Assembly (NCBI GenBank): GCA_026419775.2 | Contig: JAOPGA020000844.1 | Location: 1-26,162 of the forward strand | Reading direction: 5' to 3' | DNA from: Acrasis kona | Lineage: Eukaryota; Heterolobosea; Eutetramitea; Acrasida; Acrasidae | DNA: 26,162 nucleotides | Shown here: positions 18,108 to 26,162 of the stretch, one piece after another | Numbering within the stretch: position 1 is the first letter of the stretch | Layout: the number at the start of each line of letters is the position of its first letter | Program-made: the position numbers and the translations under genes | Notes under the pieces: generated by a model | What the model saw: the letters and a program-made list of their open reading frames with translations, nothing else | The model's database searches: none | What the model was told of the DNA's origin: nothing

Positions 18108-19416
18108 TTAGTTTGCTACACCACCACCAAAGATACGTGAGTGACGTGCGATGGATGGGCCGATTTCGTCATACTCTGCCTTAGTGTGACAAACTTTGAA
18201 GAATTCGGGCATCGTTGCCAACATGCTACCTCCGAACCAAACGGCATATCTTTGAGTTGGGTGAGTGATGACGTTGACTTCAATTTCCTTCGGTCTGACT
18301 TTGTCCTTGCTTAACTGCATGCTCTTGTCTAATCTCTGGTCAACCTTCGACTTGATGTCACGGTTCAACCTTCTTCCAAAATGACTAAACATGGTGCTAC
18401 CTCCGCTCAACACAATGTTTCTGTATAAGCTACGACGGGCGTCGATTGGGCAGGATTGAATCACAGAGTCCACGACATCTGGCAGGGGAACGGTAAAGTC
18501 GGGACTAAAGATCTCTGGGTTGAAGAAGAGTTCGGGACCCAAGAATTGTTCGTACGCAATGTCAACCTTCCAGTCCTTACCTGTGCGCTTGTTGTGTTGG
18601 CCGTAACTCTTCAAGTACTTTTTGGGGTCTTGATCATACTTTCCAAACTCCTTGGCAGGATCAGCACACACGTAGCAATACTTTTCCTTGATCCTTTGGG
18701 CGACCAACAAGCTCTCTTCTGGTGGAATGTTCTTTTCGCGCTCTCTCACGAAGTTTTGAATGAACTGAGTAATGTCTCTTCCTGCAAGAGGAATGTGTTT
18801 GATGCTGCTACCAATCACATAACCGTCGCTGACTGGAATGACGTGGGTCACACCATCACCAGAGTCAATAACTGTACCACTCATGGTTCCTCCAAGCTTT
18901 AGCTCAAGAGCCTTCTTGCTGTTCCATGAGGCAGCCAACGCTAGAACCGCTTGTACGGCAATGTAAAGGCCAGACACGTTGAAAGTTTCGAACATTATCT
19001 CTGCTGTGTATTCTCTGTTTTCGGGTGGGTTCAATGGGGGCTCCGTCAACAAAACATAGTGGTCTTCGGGTTCACATCTCAAGTACTTAAATAAGCACTG
19101 CTCCCAGTAGCGTTCCATGTTGTTCCAATTATCGACCAAACCGTGCTTCATTGGGTAATTGATTTGATAGTTACCAACAGCTTTGTTCAAGGCTTCGAAC
19201 CCAATGTGGAAGTCAAGATCCTCGATTCCTTTGTCGGTAGACTTTGAGTCTGCAGCGCATAGAGTTGTTGGTACAATATAGTTAGGTTCAAGGTTTCCAG
19301 CGTAACCCATCTTGGTGAAACTGAGAAATATTTTAATATTTGTAGGAAGGTATTGCTTACCCTGTTCCGTTGTCTATAACCACGACGGGGTTAGATCTTG
19401 CATTGTTTCGTGACAT
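18108..19416 (-). CDS. ARP3: Actin-related protein 3 (Arp2/3 complex)
   Basis: Exons 19416-19361 and 19320-18108, with a 40-nt intron, give 422 residues, close to the usual ~418. The junction rebuilds [18 protein letters not shown], so translation does not start at the internal Met before GYAGN. Conserved segments include [67 protein letters not shown] and [16 protein letters not shown], with C-terminus RHSRIFGG. Arp3 pairs with Arp2 to nucleate branched actin at the cell cortex, implying pseudopod or phagocytic motility. Nucleotide-binding motifs look intact. Confidence 0.97.
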
Positions 19417-19748
19417 TGTTGACAAATACTCAGACTAGTTGGGTTGGGGCCTCCTGTCTTTTGTTTTCGATTTGAATTTTACGAAGGATGTGATTGGCTG
19501 AAGTTCAAGTTTGGCAATTAATGACTTTGACAATTGCAAACCAGACGGATACATTCAAAAGATGTAGGTGTGTTCAAAAAAATATTTTTGAGAGCTGAAA
19601 TGATAATTTGTTTTATGGGGCGTCAAGGAACAAGCATTTTCAAAGTATATAGAAAATGCTTTAATTATGAATCAGAGTGGCAACAAATTTAAAGGATATA
19701 ATTTATGGATAAAAGAAGTTTACTATTATACAATACTATTTCCAATAT
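19417..19748. other. Intergenic region upstream of ARP3
   Basis: 332 bp between the ARP3 5' end and the 3' end of the membrane-protein gene. A 26-codon plus-strand frame (from ATG 19617) has no supporting features. Otherwise AT-rich with nothing recognised. Confidence 0.4.
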
Positions 19749-20399
19749 TTAGGGCTCAGCAACCATTGACGACGTGCTCATTATTTTTAATTCTATGAGG
19801 GCCTGCCTGTAGTCCCCAGACTCTTTAGTCAATGCATATACCTTATAGGAGGCACATCCAATGCACCATACACTAAATACACCGAATAATGATGAAAAGA
19901 AGGCCGTGGTTTCCGCATCTCCAAGCATCACAAAATAAAGTACACAAAATACTTCTTGTACAACTGATCCTATAATCAATAATACCAAGTGGCCCCATGA
20001 TATTAATAATCTTCTTTCAGCACTCAAATCAAGCATAGACAATCCAATTCCAGTACAGAGGACTAATGAAAGGAAAGATGCCCATATGATATTAAACACC
20101 TCCACAAATCTGTCGTATGCTGGAAAGTACCAGTTTTGTTGCTGTATTACTGTTATCGACTCAGGTGTCTTTAGTTCTATCACAATTGTTGCTACAACTA
20201 TCATCATCACAAGGTATACAAGGAAGAAGAAGTTTGAAACTGCCATTATAGAAGCAGCTCTATTTGAAAGCCTGTATGGATCTCTATTTAGTTCAAATAA
20301 TACATCATCATAGTATGGAGCCATCTTCTGGCAATCATCAGTTGTAACAGTGGACGAAGTCTCACTGAAGCTTTCGTCGCTCACTAACACTAGGGACAT
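19749..20399 (-). CDS. Four-pass membrane protein of unknown function
   Basis: 216 residues, intronless, with an ATG start followed by a ~48-residue Ser/Thr/Asp-rich cytosolic-type N-tail. Hydrophobic segments lie near residues 51-75 (FFFLVYLVMMIVVATIVI), 105-125 (ASFLSLVLCTGIGLSML), 133-158 (GHLVLLIIGSVVQEVFCVLY) and 165-188 (FSSLFGVFSVWCIGCASYKV). The loop between TM1 and TM2 contains aromatic residues (NWYFPAYDRF) but lacks the CCG motif of tetraspanins, so that family is not supported. The C-tail is short. No family recognised. Confidence 0.7.
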   Translation of the reverse strand: MSLVLVSDESFSETSSTVTTDDCQKMAPYYDDVLFELNRDPYRLSNRAASIMAVSNFFFLVYLVMMIVVATIVIELKTPESITVIQQQNWYFPAYDRFVEVFNIIWASFLSLVLCTGIGLSMLDLSAERRLLISWGHLVLLIIGSVVQEVFCVLYFVMLGDAETTAFFSSLFGVFSVWCIGCASYKVYALTKESGDYRQALIELKIMSTSSMVAEP

Positions 20400-21021
20400 G
20401 TTTTCCTTTTTTCTTTGAATGTCTTCAAGTTTTCCCTATTCTATTAGTAAACCCGTATAAAAATAATTCTGCTAAAATAGAACGCATAAATTCTTGTTTG
20501 TACAAATATAGTAAGGTTTAATTTAAAAACAACATTCTTCATATGATTCAAAATAAGTCGTTTTGATTTTTATTATTATATCTGTTCTATTACTATTTCG
20601 TACTTTTTAGGTAGTGCTCATTGAGGTGATCTGACGTACAATGCTTTGTGCAAGTTGCCGACTAGATTTTAAATAACGTCGCCAAGACGCTTTGTTACAA
20701 TAGCAGAATGGCAGGGCGGTTCTGAGCAGGTTCTCTCATTTTGTGTGACTTGACAGAAACGATTTGAACTCTGTTAAGCCTATTTAAAAGCGAGCACAGT
20801 GGTGGGCGATCGGCATAGTTGGTATGACGATCGTAGTATAATTTCATATTGATGAGTCTTAAATATATGGTACAGTGCTCGTCCGCTAAAATTTGTTAAT
20901 ATTTTACTCTATGTGTTACTCTAACATTGATTTTATTATTGTAGCTACGAAGTTGTAGATGTAATGTTGATCATTCTATTGTATTTTCGTTGACTCTTAC
21001 AATACATGTCAAGACTTTCAT
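20400..21021. other. Long intergenic region, second half less AT-rich and foldable
   Basis: 20400-20600 is AT-rich with no gene seen. From about 20610 to 20890 the base composition is clearly less AT-rich than the flanks, yet every frame is short. It holds the structured RNA candidate at 20790-20898 and an inverted repeat ACAGA/TCTGT near 20753-20775. The rest leads into the zinc-finger gene. Confidence 0.5.
20790..20898 (+). ncRNA. Candidate structured small RNA (snRNA-like layout)
   Basis: Outer arms CGAGCAC (20791-20797) and GTGCTCG (20875-20881) pair fully. Inside, CGATCG-G-CATA (20807-20817) pairs with TATG-A-CGATCG (20823-20833) over a five-base loop. It is followed by GTAGTA (20833-20838), a second arm pair CATAT/ATATG (20845-20849, 20865-20869), and after the outer stem AATTTGTTA (20890-20898), which resembles an Sm site. 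Hairpin, GUAGUA, hairpin, Sm site is the order in U2 snRNA, but the nearly invariant U2 bases around GUAGUA are not matched. The U2 label is therefore only a hypothesis. TATTTAAAAG at 20781-20790 is too close to be a usual TATA box. Confidence 0.25.
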
Positions 21022-21281
21022 ATGTTCAAATCAAGCTGTTCAACTGAGGAGTCCCCTGGGCTTCCCCTTCAACAGTGCCCAGAGTGTGGACAAGAACTCT
21101 ATCAAAGTCTTTTATCGCATTTATCCACTTGCGAATATGCATTGTACAAGTGCCCATGTGGGAAGCAGATGCGAAGAAAGGATGTTAATGTAGGTCATTT
21201 ATGATAAGAATTAGAATTCTAATCTTGAAGGCGCACGGAGAATCTTGTAATGCTAAAAAACAGGATAAATCCTCATTGTGA
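21022..21281 (+). CDS. Short zinc-finger (TRAF-like CxxC/H/C) protein
   Basis: Exons 21022-21189 and 21231-21281 (41-nt intron) give 72 residues. The sequence LQQCPECGQELYQSLLSHLS, TCEYALYKCPCGKQM, then HGESC after the intron matches the C-x2-C-x11-H-x3-C / C-x-C-x11-H-x3-C spacing of TRAF-type zinc fingers. Upstream exons coding a RING or more fingers would be expected in a typical TRAF; none is convincing in the preceding 600 bp, so this may be a stand-alone mini protein or a remnant. It ends 16 bp from the stop of the convergent secreted-protein gene. Confidence 0.55.
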
Positions 21282-21297
21282 TATAAAAAATATTTTA

Positions 21298-21750
21298 TCA
21301 GCACTGCTGGTGTACATAGTACTCTACAATAGCATTTGTCGCGTTGACATTATAATCCCCTGCTGGATTTGTTACTGAATTCACACCTCCAATGAATGGG
21401 GGACCTTCTTTAACCTCTACCTTGTAGCTCGATCCAGTTGGATAATTATACAAATAAATGGAAACGTTAACTTCCCAACCTTCTTCTTCTGTGGTCTTGT
21501 AATGAACAACACCACCAAGTCCTTCGGATGTCAATGCTTGTCCGTCGAAGAATTGTACAGCATCGTTGCTGACTGGAATCACTTTTGCGAAATCTTGTTT
21601 TATTCTCAACGGTTGTGCTGCAAGTTTTGCTGCAACAAAGTTTAGTGGGTATTTGAACTCATTTCTGATCGAAGCCTTGATACTTCTCAACTCCTCAGCT
21701 GTACAGAATATAACACATACGATAACGGCAAGCAAAGTGAGAAGCTTCAT
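21298..21750 (-). CDS. Secreted small protein, possibly actinoporin/aegerolysin-like fold
   Basis: 150 residues, single exon, with a clear signal peptide (KLLTLLAVIVCVIFCTA, cut near residue 18-19). The mature part is beta-rich: ASIRNEFKYPLNFVAAKLAA, KVIPVSNDAVQFFDG, GLGGVVHYKT, then VSIYLYNYPTGSSYKVEVKE, and ends VEYYVHQQC. The order 'P...A..F....(T)..G..GVV.Y....V.(S)...YNYP..S.YKVE' recalls the membrane-binding cytolysin fold shared by actinoporins and related proteins, but similarity is by eye only. Near a lysozyme and a secreted repeat peptide it would fit a defence or feeding secretome. The lone C-terminal Cys could form a dimer. Function unproven. Confidence 0.6.
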   Translation of the reverse strand: MKLLTLLAVIVCVIFCTAEELRSIKASIRNEFKYPLNFVAAKLAAQPLRIKQDFAKVIPVSNDAVQFFDGQALTSEGLGGVVHYKTTEEEGWEVNVSIYLYNYPTGSSYKVEVKEGPPFIGGVNSVTNPAGDYNVNATNAIVEYYVHQQC

Positions 21751-22023
21751 GATTTTTTGGTTTGATATCCACGATGACGGGGATCTTTTTTTCTAGTGTG
21801 CAATCTCCGAGGCGGGCTTTGAAACTCCGACATCGGAACAAAATATAAAATGCATAACAACTGATGAAACAAAAGTTGTTTGTTTATTGATTGGTGTAAT
21901 TATCAAATTAATTGATTGGTATAGCATGGTATCAAAAATCTAAATGCATTAAATTTACAAATCAAAGTATAATCAAACATAGTTGATACTAATACATTCG
22001 GATGTATTTCATTTGATGATGGG
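21751..22023. other. AT-rich intergenic region
   Basis: 5' region of the secreted-protein gene and 3' side of the next minus-strand gene. TTTATATTTT on the minus strand near 21840-21850 could serve as a TATA element; nothing else seen. Confidence 0.35.
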
Positions 22024-22437
22024 TCAATCTCTTTTCGGCAAGTTCTTGTACACTCTTTTCGCCTCTTCCCACTTTTCAGAATGATCCAAATCTTTTACAA
22101 TAATTTCATTCTTTTTACTCTGCACAGTCATATTTTGTGGAAGTAAGTGCATATATGGGAGGTACAAAAAGAAGGTTGTACCAAATGCAACAATCATTCC
22201 AGAAAGTACCCTTCCAAACGGACCATATTTTCTATTAGATCTTAGCATAGAAGCTACGTAAAACGATGTTAAAGCGCTGCTGGTACAAACGGCTGCGAGC
22301 GGTATAGGATGTTTCTCGTTCAACTCTCTACAAATATCCGCATATCTCAAAAAGGGTTGCTTCTGTGTGGCAATGTTAACATCCACTGCTTCATTACGGT
22401 TTGCCCCTGTTAAATTTCCATCCACTGGTTTGCTCAT
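22024..22437 (-). CDS. Small two-pass membrane protein, unknown
   Basis: 137 residues, ATG start, no intron. An N-terminal polar region (to ~45) is followed by hydrophobic segments near 46-65 (PLAAVCTSSALTSFYVASML) and 76-97 (VLSGMIVAFGTTFFLYLPYM), with a basic loop SNRKYGPFG between them. The charged C-terminus (KDLDHSEKWEEAKRVYKNLP) is helical. Basic loop, small size and absence of a signal peptide would suit a mitochondrial inner-membrane protein, but that is a guess. No family recognised. Confidence 0.6.
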   Translation of the reverse strand: MSKPVDGNLTGANRNEAVDVNIATQKQPFLRYADICRELNEKHPIPLAAVCTSSALTSFYVASMLRSNRKYGPFGRVLSGMIVAFGTTFFLYLPYMHLLPQNMTVQSKKNEIIVKDLDHSEKWEEAKRVYKNLPKRD

Positions 22438-22635
22438 CGTTCAAAGTGGTTGAGTATGTGATACAAGTTAAACTGCGATGAAAGGAATATTTTATTCTAA
22501 CCCATAAAAGAGAGGTTCAGTCCCAATTGGAGATTTAATAACGAACAACCGTAGAGATTCTTCTTTTGCATCTATTTATAAGTACGCTTATTTAGTTGAA
22601 CTGAAAAAATCTCCTTACAAGTACAAACACAAGAA

Positions 22636-23370
22636 ATGAACGTGTGGCATGCAACTCAACATGAAAAAGCCGCACTGCTTTCGAAGCAATTAACGAAGCT
22701 ATTAGGAGAGAAAGGGAAAGATGTATTCCCCACATTACTTAAAGTGTTATGCAACGAAGCTCCTGACGAAAACTCCACCTCTGTATCCACAGATGCACTT
22801 CTTGAAAATGTTGAGGGACTTATTAAAGGAATTAATGATCGTACACGCTACTACAAGAGGTTAGAGGAGGAGAACGTTCAACTCAAACTGATGCTTAACA
22901 CTACCTTAAATATAATAAATACATTCACAATCCCTGAGCTCAAAGCAAAGCACAAACAACAACTTATGGTACAGAGCCCAAACCTTAACACTAAAAAAAT
23001 CCTTAACGTAAGAGAGCGAAAGGACGTACCCTCATTCGAAATAACGCAACCAGAGGAAGAATCAGAAGAAGAGATAGAAGAGGAGGATGAAGACGATGAT
23101 ACCGAATCATTATCTGATCAAGAGTCAGAGTATGACTCTAGTGAATATGATAATGAGAGCAGCATTCAATCAACCTACTCCGAAGACGTCTCAGTTCAGT
23201 ATCCAAACAATGGAGGTGCTTCCAACGAATTTTCCTGCTTCCAATTCCCTGCACAGCAACCTGTTAGGACGCAACAATTAAGACCGCAAGGCCCAGACAG
23301 TTTTGTTCAGTTAAGAAAACCATCAACCGATAGAAGTAACATTGACAATGGAAACATACGAATATATTAA
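22636..23370 (+). CDS. Coiled-coil and acidic-region protein, unknown
   Basis: 244 residues, intronless, starting at MNVWHATQHEKAALLSKQL. Residues ~1-100 are helical, with a likely coiled coil (GINDRTRYYKRLEEENVQLK). Residues ~133-185 form a Glu/Asp/Ser-rich stretch, and the remainder is Gln/Pro/Ser-rich and disordered (FPAQQPVRTQQLRPQGPDSF). The leader before the ATG is A-rich. The composition suggests a transcription or chromatin adaptor; no family recognised. Its stop lies 47 bp from that of the convergent capping gene. Confidence 0.7.
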   Translation: MNVWHATQHEKAALLSKQLTKLLGEKGKDVFPTLLKVLCNEAPDENSTSVSTDALLENVEGLIKGINDRTRYYKRLEEENVQLKLMLNTTLNIINTFTIPELKAKHKQQLMVQSPNLNTKKILNVRERKDVPSFEITQPEEESEEEIEEEDEDDDTESLSDQESEYDSSEYDNESSIQSTYSEDVSVQYPNNGGASNEFSCFQFPAQQPVRTQQLRPQGPDSFVQLRKPSTDRSNIDNGNIRIY

Positions 23371-23417
23371 GGATAGAACCACCCACATAACACTTTTTGT
23401 ACAAAATTAAAATTTTA

Positions 23418-24534
23418 TTATTGTATTCTTTGTTTTTTTGAGGCGTGCTCTTCATTATTAATTGGTCTTGGTAATTGTTGTTGTGGTTTTGGTTCCTCAC
23501 AACTCTTATTTAATGTTCGCATGTTCTTTAGCAATGCTGCAAGTGTTAAAAGTTTACATTCATGTGTCTTACTCTTTGTGTAGAATAATAAATCATTTTG
23601 TTGACCTTCCAGACATTTCTTTCGATGATCCAATAACACGCCCGATTCACAGATCATTTCGACTTCGTATGTTTCTGTATACTCTCCGATAGGAACGCCA
23701 GAAGCATCCTAAAAAAATGAAAAAGTTATCGTCTTGTCAAAATACCATGTTGGATTTCTTGACCACCGTAATGTCTATCCGCCACATATCAAATGTATAG
23801 GATAGTTTGTCCTTTCGTCTTTCGCATATGGGTACCTCTTTATCGCTTGGTAGTGGCACTAGAGTTTAAAAAATCTAGAAGATGATCTTTGCAAACATAC
23901 GTTCTAGTTCCTCGCTGACTGTAATTCTAAAATCCCAACAGCGATGTGGACAAAAATAATCCAGGTTTTGAAGTCTAGTCTTTCTAATTGCTCGTTTTTT
24001 CTAACAAATAAGTGTGTTGTTGTCAATGTGACGAACCATCTCGGTATCAGGATCAATTGAAACTCTGATCCAGTCGCTTGAGTTTTTATCTTTGTAAAAT
24101 CTATCGACCTCCAAAACACGATGATATTCCATTGTTGGCCCTTTATAGTCTTTGTTGGCCTTTGCGTCTTGTAAATCTTTATATCTCTTGTTCAAGATTG
24201 AATTTAAATGTTGAAACGTCTGCTTTGATAAACTCGAAACAAACTCTGAGTTTGGGTGTCTATGCACAAGGGCACTTTCTGATCGGGTTTGAACAGTGGA
24301 CATTAAATCTGAAAGGGGAATTTGTGTACTTCGATCCACTACTTTTCCAATTTTACCTTGAATCTATCTGTATTCAGTAGTAAGTAGGATTTAATGTACC
24401 TCAACATTATCTTTCGTCAAGTTCGTAAACAACATATCTCCAAGTAGACGGGTACTCTCATCCATAGTTTTCGTTCCAAATAATGCCTCTGTGATATTCT
24501 TGAATGGATTTAAACCATCCTTCACACCGACCAT
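23418..24534 (-). CDS. Cet1-type mRNA 5'-triphosphatase (capping), with in-frame TAG
   Basis: Exons 24534-24400, 24363-23901, 23858-23746 and 23708-23418 (introns 36, 42 and 37 nt) join in phase. The tunnel-fold pattern is clear: NVEIQGKIGKVVDRS (strand 1), FVSSLSKQTFQHLNSILNKR, DWIRVSIDPDTEMVRHID, KKRAIRKTRLQNLDYFCPH, WDFRITVSEELE, ERRKDKLSYTFDMWRIDIT and TYEVEMICE, then a Lys/Pro/Gln-rich tail. This fold removes the RNA 5' gamma-phosphate before guanylylation in fungi and many protists. Two oddities: the usual E-x-E of strand 1 reads E-I-Q, and TAG (24003-24001) interrupts NTLIC-KKRAI although the frame continues. The start ATG is the first fitting one; a further 5' exon is possible. AATAAA overlaps the stop. 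Confidence 0.75.
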
Positions 24535-24689
24535 CTTTGTAATTATTGTAAGCGATCCAAACTTTGAATATCTTTTTTAACAAGTTTCGTCTCCATCCAT
24601 CCTTCAACAACTCGTAGTCTCTTAACGCTTGAAACAGAAAATTCAGAAAATAATCAAGTATCAATGTCCACTAAAAGAAGGAAATTATT
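24535..24689. other. 5' flank of the capping-enzyme gene, coding status unclear
   Basis: The minus strand holds a possible extra 5' exon (METKL from ATG ~24596 with a 48-nt in-phase intron to 24534) and a good acceptor (TTCTGTTTCAAG near 24630). None is decisive, so the gene start could move upstream. Confidence 0.3.
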
Positions 24690-24802
24690 GAAGTTGACCT
24701 AGTTCTATTAAATAATAGAACAGAACGGAGACTAGCCGTTTAGTCAACTTTGCTACGAAGTTGACCCAATTCCAATAAATAAAAGAACTTACCTAGCCGT
24801 TT
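24690..24802. promoter_or_regulatory. Duplicated palindromic element upstream of ribonucleotide reductase
   Basis: Two imperfect copies (24690-24741 and 24757-24802) each start GAAGTTGACC and end CTAGCCGTTT. Within and between them are inverted repeats: TTCTATT/AATAGAA (24703-24709, 24714-24720), AACGG/CCGTT (24724-24741) and GTCAACTT/AAGTTGAC (24743-24750, 24758-24765). On the minus strand the shared end is AAACGGCTAG, containing AACGGCTA, which fits the AACGGYYA core bound by three-repeat Myb proteins in plant mitotic promoters. It lies ~90 bp before the RNR start, in a divergent gene gap. Cell-cycle control is an inference. Confidence 0.5.
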
Positions 24803-24893
24803 TTGTAATCTCAATAATTGACACCGACAATAAAAAGAAAATCGGAACCATGGAAAAAATAATCAAACAAAAACTACATACATATACTCACAA

Positions 24894-25892
24894 ATGAAAG
24901 TTGACGTTCTAGAGCTAGAAAAGCAAGAGCCAATTCTAAGAGATAACAAGCAACGCTTCGTGCTATTCCCAATCCAATACCAAGATATCTGGAAGATGTA
25001 CAAGAAGGCAGAGGCATCTTTTTGGACTGTAGAAGAAGTCGACCTCTCCCAAGACACCAACAATTGGAAGGGCCTCAACGACAATGAAAGACACTTTATC
25101 AAGCATGTCCTTGCATTCTTTGCTGCAAGTGACGGAATAGTGAATGAAAACCTTGCACAACGCTTCATGAAAGATGTCCAAATACCCGAAGCAAGAGCAT
25201 TTTACGGATTCCAAATTGCCATAGAAAATATCCACTCTGAGATGTACAGTACTCTAATTGATACTTACGTCAGTGATAACCGTGAAAAGACAAGATTGTT
25301 CAACGCAATAGATACTGTGCCTTGTGTTCAAAAGAAAGCCAACTGGGCAATCAAGTGGATAGAAAACGAAAAGGTTACTTTTGCAGAACGTCTTATTGCC
25401 TTCGCCGCTGTCGAGGGAATTTTCTTCTCAGGATCTTTCTGTGCAGTCTTTTGGTTAAAGAAGCGTGGCTTGATGCCTGGTTTAACTTTCTCAAACGAGC
25501 TCATCTCAAGAGATGAGGGTCTTCACTGCGACTTTGCCTGTATTTTGTACTCCAAACTCAAGTTCACAAAATTGGAACAAGACCATCTTTACAGAATCAT
25601 CGGAGAGGCCGTCGAGATTGAAAAGGAATTTATTACAGAGGCTCTTCCTGTAAACCTTATCGGTATGAACAGCAAGTTGATGATACAATACATCGAATTC
25701 GTCGCTGACAGGTTACTTTTGGCCCTTGGATACAACAAATTATATAACGCCGCCAACCCATTCGAATGGATGGAGCTGATATCATTAAACGGAAAGACAA
25801 ATTTCTTCGAGAAGAGGGTTGGAGAATATGCCAAAGCAAACATCATGTCATCAACAGAAGAAAGAGAGTTTACAACGGAGGCAGAATTTTAA
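24894..25892 (+). CDS. RNR2: Ribonucleoside-diphosphate reductase small subunit (class Ia R2)
   Basis: 332 residues, intronless. It houses the di-iron/tyrosyl radical that drives reduction of ribonucleotides to deoxyribonucleotides in the cytosol. Ligands follow the mouse R2 spacing exactly: Asp80, Glu111, His114, Glu174, Glu208 and His211, with radical Tyr118 four residues past His114. Conserved stretches include [40 protein letters not shown] and [20 protein letters not shown]. The C-terminus [10 protein letters not shown] ends in an acidic-aromatic peptide of the kind that docks on the large subunit. The N-terminal tail of animal R2 (~60 residues with the KEN degron) is missing, as in many microbes. 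The 5' leader is A/C-rich. Confidence 0.97.
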   Translation: MKVDVLELEKQEPILRDNKQRFVLFPIQYQDIWKMYKKAEASFWTVEEVDLSQDTNNWKGLNDNERHFIKHVLAFFAASDGIVNENLAQRFMKDVQIPEARAFYGFQIAIENIHSEMYSTLIDTYVSDNREKTRLFNAIDTVPCVQKKANWAIKWIENEKVTFAERLIAFAAVEGIFFSGSFCAVFWLKKRGLMPGLTFSNELISRDEGLHCDFACILYSKLKFTKLEQDHLYRIIGEAVEIEKEFITEALPVNLIGMNSKLMIQYIEFVADRLLLALGYNKLYNAANPFEWMELISLNGKTNFFEKRVGEYAKANIMSSTEEREFTTEAEF

Positions 25893-26162
25893 GATAACTG
25901 TGGCGGACATTGTATCTGTGTGAAGTAGCGCTTTAAAAATCCTACTTTAGCTTTGTACTATATTTACTATAAACATTATTTTCGTTAAAAATATTTGTTG
26001 TTACAAAACTTTACTCTCCATAGAAAATGAATGTTGTCGCTATAACAACAGCTGAGGCATTCTACATGTCTGAGGAATGAATGCTATGAATTTAGATTTC
26101 GCCATCAAATTTAACTTTTAAATGGTTTCTCAACAGTGCGGCAAGCCATTAGCATCATGACG
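25893..26162. other. 3' flank of ribonucleotide reductase
   Basis: 270 bp, AT-rich. No supported coding region, RNA or AATAAA close to the stop was seen. A short plus-strand frame near 26121 (MVSQQCGKPLAS) is too small to call. Confidence 0.4.

Noticed and set aside
20807-20833. tRNA gene suggested by an A-box-like GGCATAGTTGG
   Set aside because: No B box (GGTTCRA) or acceptor/T-arm pairing follows at the right distance; the GTTCAAATC on the other strand has no cloverleaf either.
24805-24851. Signal-peptide-like first exon [15 protein letters not shown] on the minus strand before the capping gene
   Set aside because: It has a good GTAAG donor, but no downstream exon joins it in phase to the capping protein, and a secretory signal makes no sense for that enzyme.
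1-26162. CRISPR arrays, bacterial operons, rRNA, retrovirus-like or LTR elements
   Set aside because: No regularly spaced short repeats beyond the 29-bp pair, no Shine-Dalgarno-led operons, and no reverse transcriptase, integrase or terminal repeats were seen. Spliced genes and AATAAA signals mark this as nuclear eukaryotic DNA.

Overview
This is nuclear DNA of a compact-genome unicellular eukaryote. Twenty or so protein genes lie on both strands, often only 9-50 bp apart. Most are interrupted by very short GT-AG introns (31-50 nt in every intron I could phase), and several 3' ends carry AATAAA at or inside the stop codon. Arp3, a heterotrimeric G alpha, a TALE homeodomain protein, a C-type-like lysozyme, a nuclear gene for mitochondrial ribosomal protein uL13m and a fungal/protist-type (Cet1-like) mRNA 5'-triphosphatase together point to an amoeboid, phagotrophic protist rather than an animal or plant. 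A very divergent beta-tubulin without an acidic tail would fit a heterolobosean such as Naegleria or Acrasis, but I cannot fix the taxon from sequence alone.

Layout. 1-1000: C-terminal piece of a DNA-transposon-like transposase, a cluster of palindromic 29-bp repeats and a short unassigned coding fragment. 1073-2266 (-): divergent beta-tubulin. 2518-3273 (-): weak multi-exon unknown. 3562-4708 (+): strong-looking promoter with a CAA-rich leader, driving a secreted protein of five ~61-residue repeats separated by basic sites. 4832-5346 (+): secreted lysozyme, overlapped at its end by a basic, probably nuclear protein. 5898-7372 (+): five-exon protein with two cyclic-nucleotide-binding-like domains. 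7535-8089 (+): TALE homeodomain. 8168-9176 (+) and 9197-10304 (-): convergent TPR protein and G alpha. 10438-10794 (+): weak small gene that may be MOZART1-like. 10831-11326 (+) and 11336-14021 (-): convergent uL13m and DNA topoisomerase I, stops 9 bp apart. 14306-17432 (+): armadillo-repeat protein with two +1 frame breaks. 17512-18074 (+) and 18108-19416 (-): convergent RNA polymerase I/III subunit AC19 and Arp3. 19749-20399 (-): four-pass membrane protein. 20400-21021: intergenic block with a strongly foldable segment. 21022-21281 (+): mini zinc-finger protein. 21298-21750 (-): secreted protein, possibly cytolysin-like. 22024-22437 (-): small membrane protein. 22636-23370 (+): coiled-coil/acidic protein. 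23418-24534 (-): Cet1-like RNA triphosphatase carrying an in-frame TAG. 24690-24802: repeated palindromic promoter element. 24894-25892 (+): ribonucleotide reductase small subunit.

The genes do not form one pathway; this is ordinary core-genome gene mixing with housekeeping functions (transcription, capping, dNTP supply, topology, actin nucleation, mitochondrial translation) and a few secreted or signalling genes. The most unusual items are the five-repeat secreted precursor beside a lysozyme gene, the tail-less beta-tubulin, the two stop-associated +1 frame breaks in the armadillo gene, the capping triphosphatase with a Gln in a normally acidic metal site plus a TAG, the structured RNA candidate at 20790-20898, and the Myb-site-like repeated element upstream of ribonucleotide reductase.
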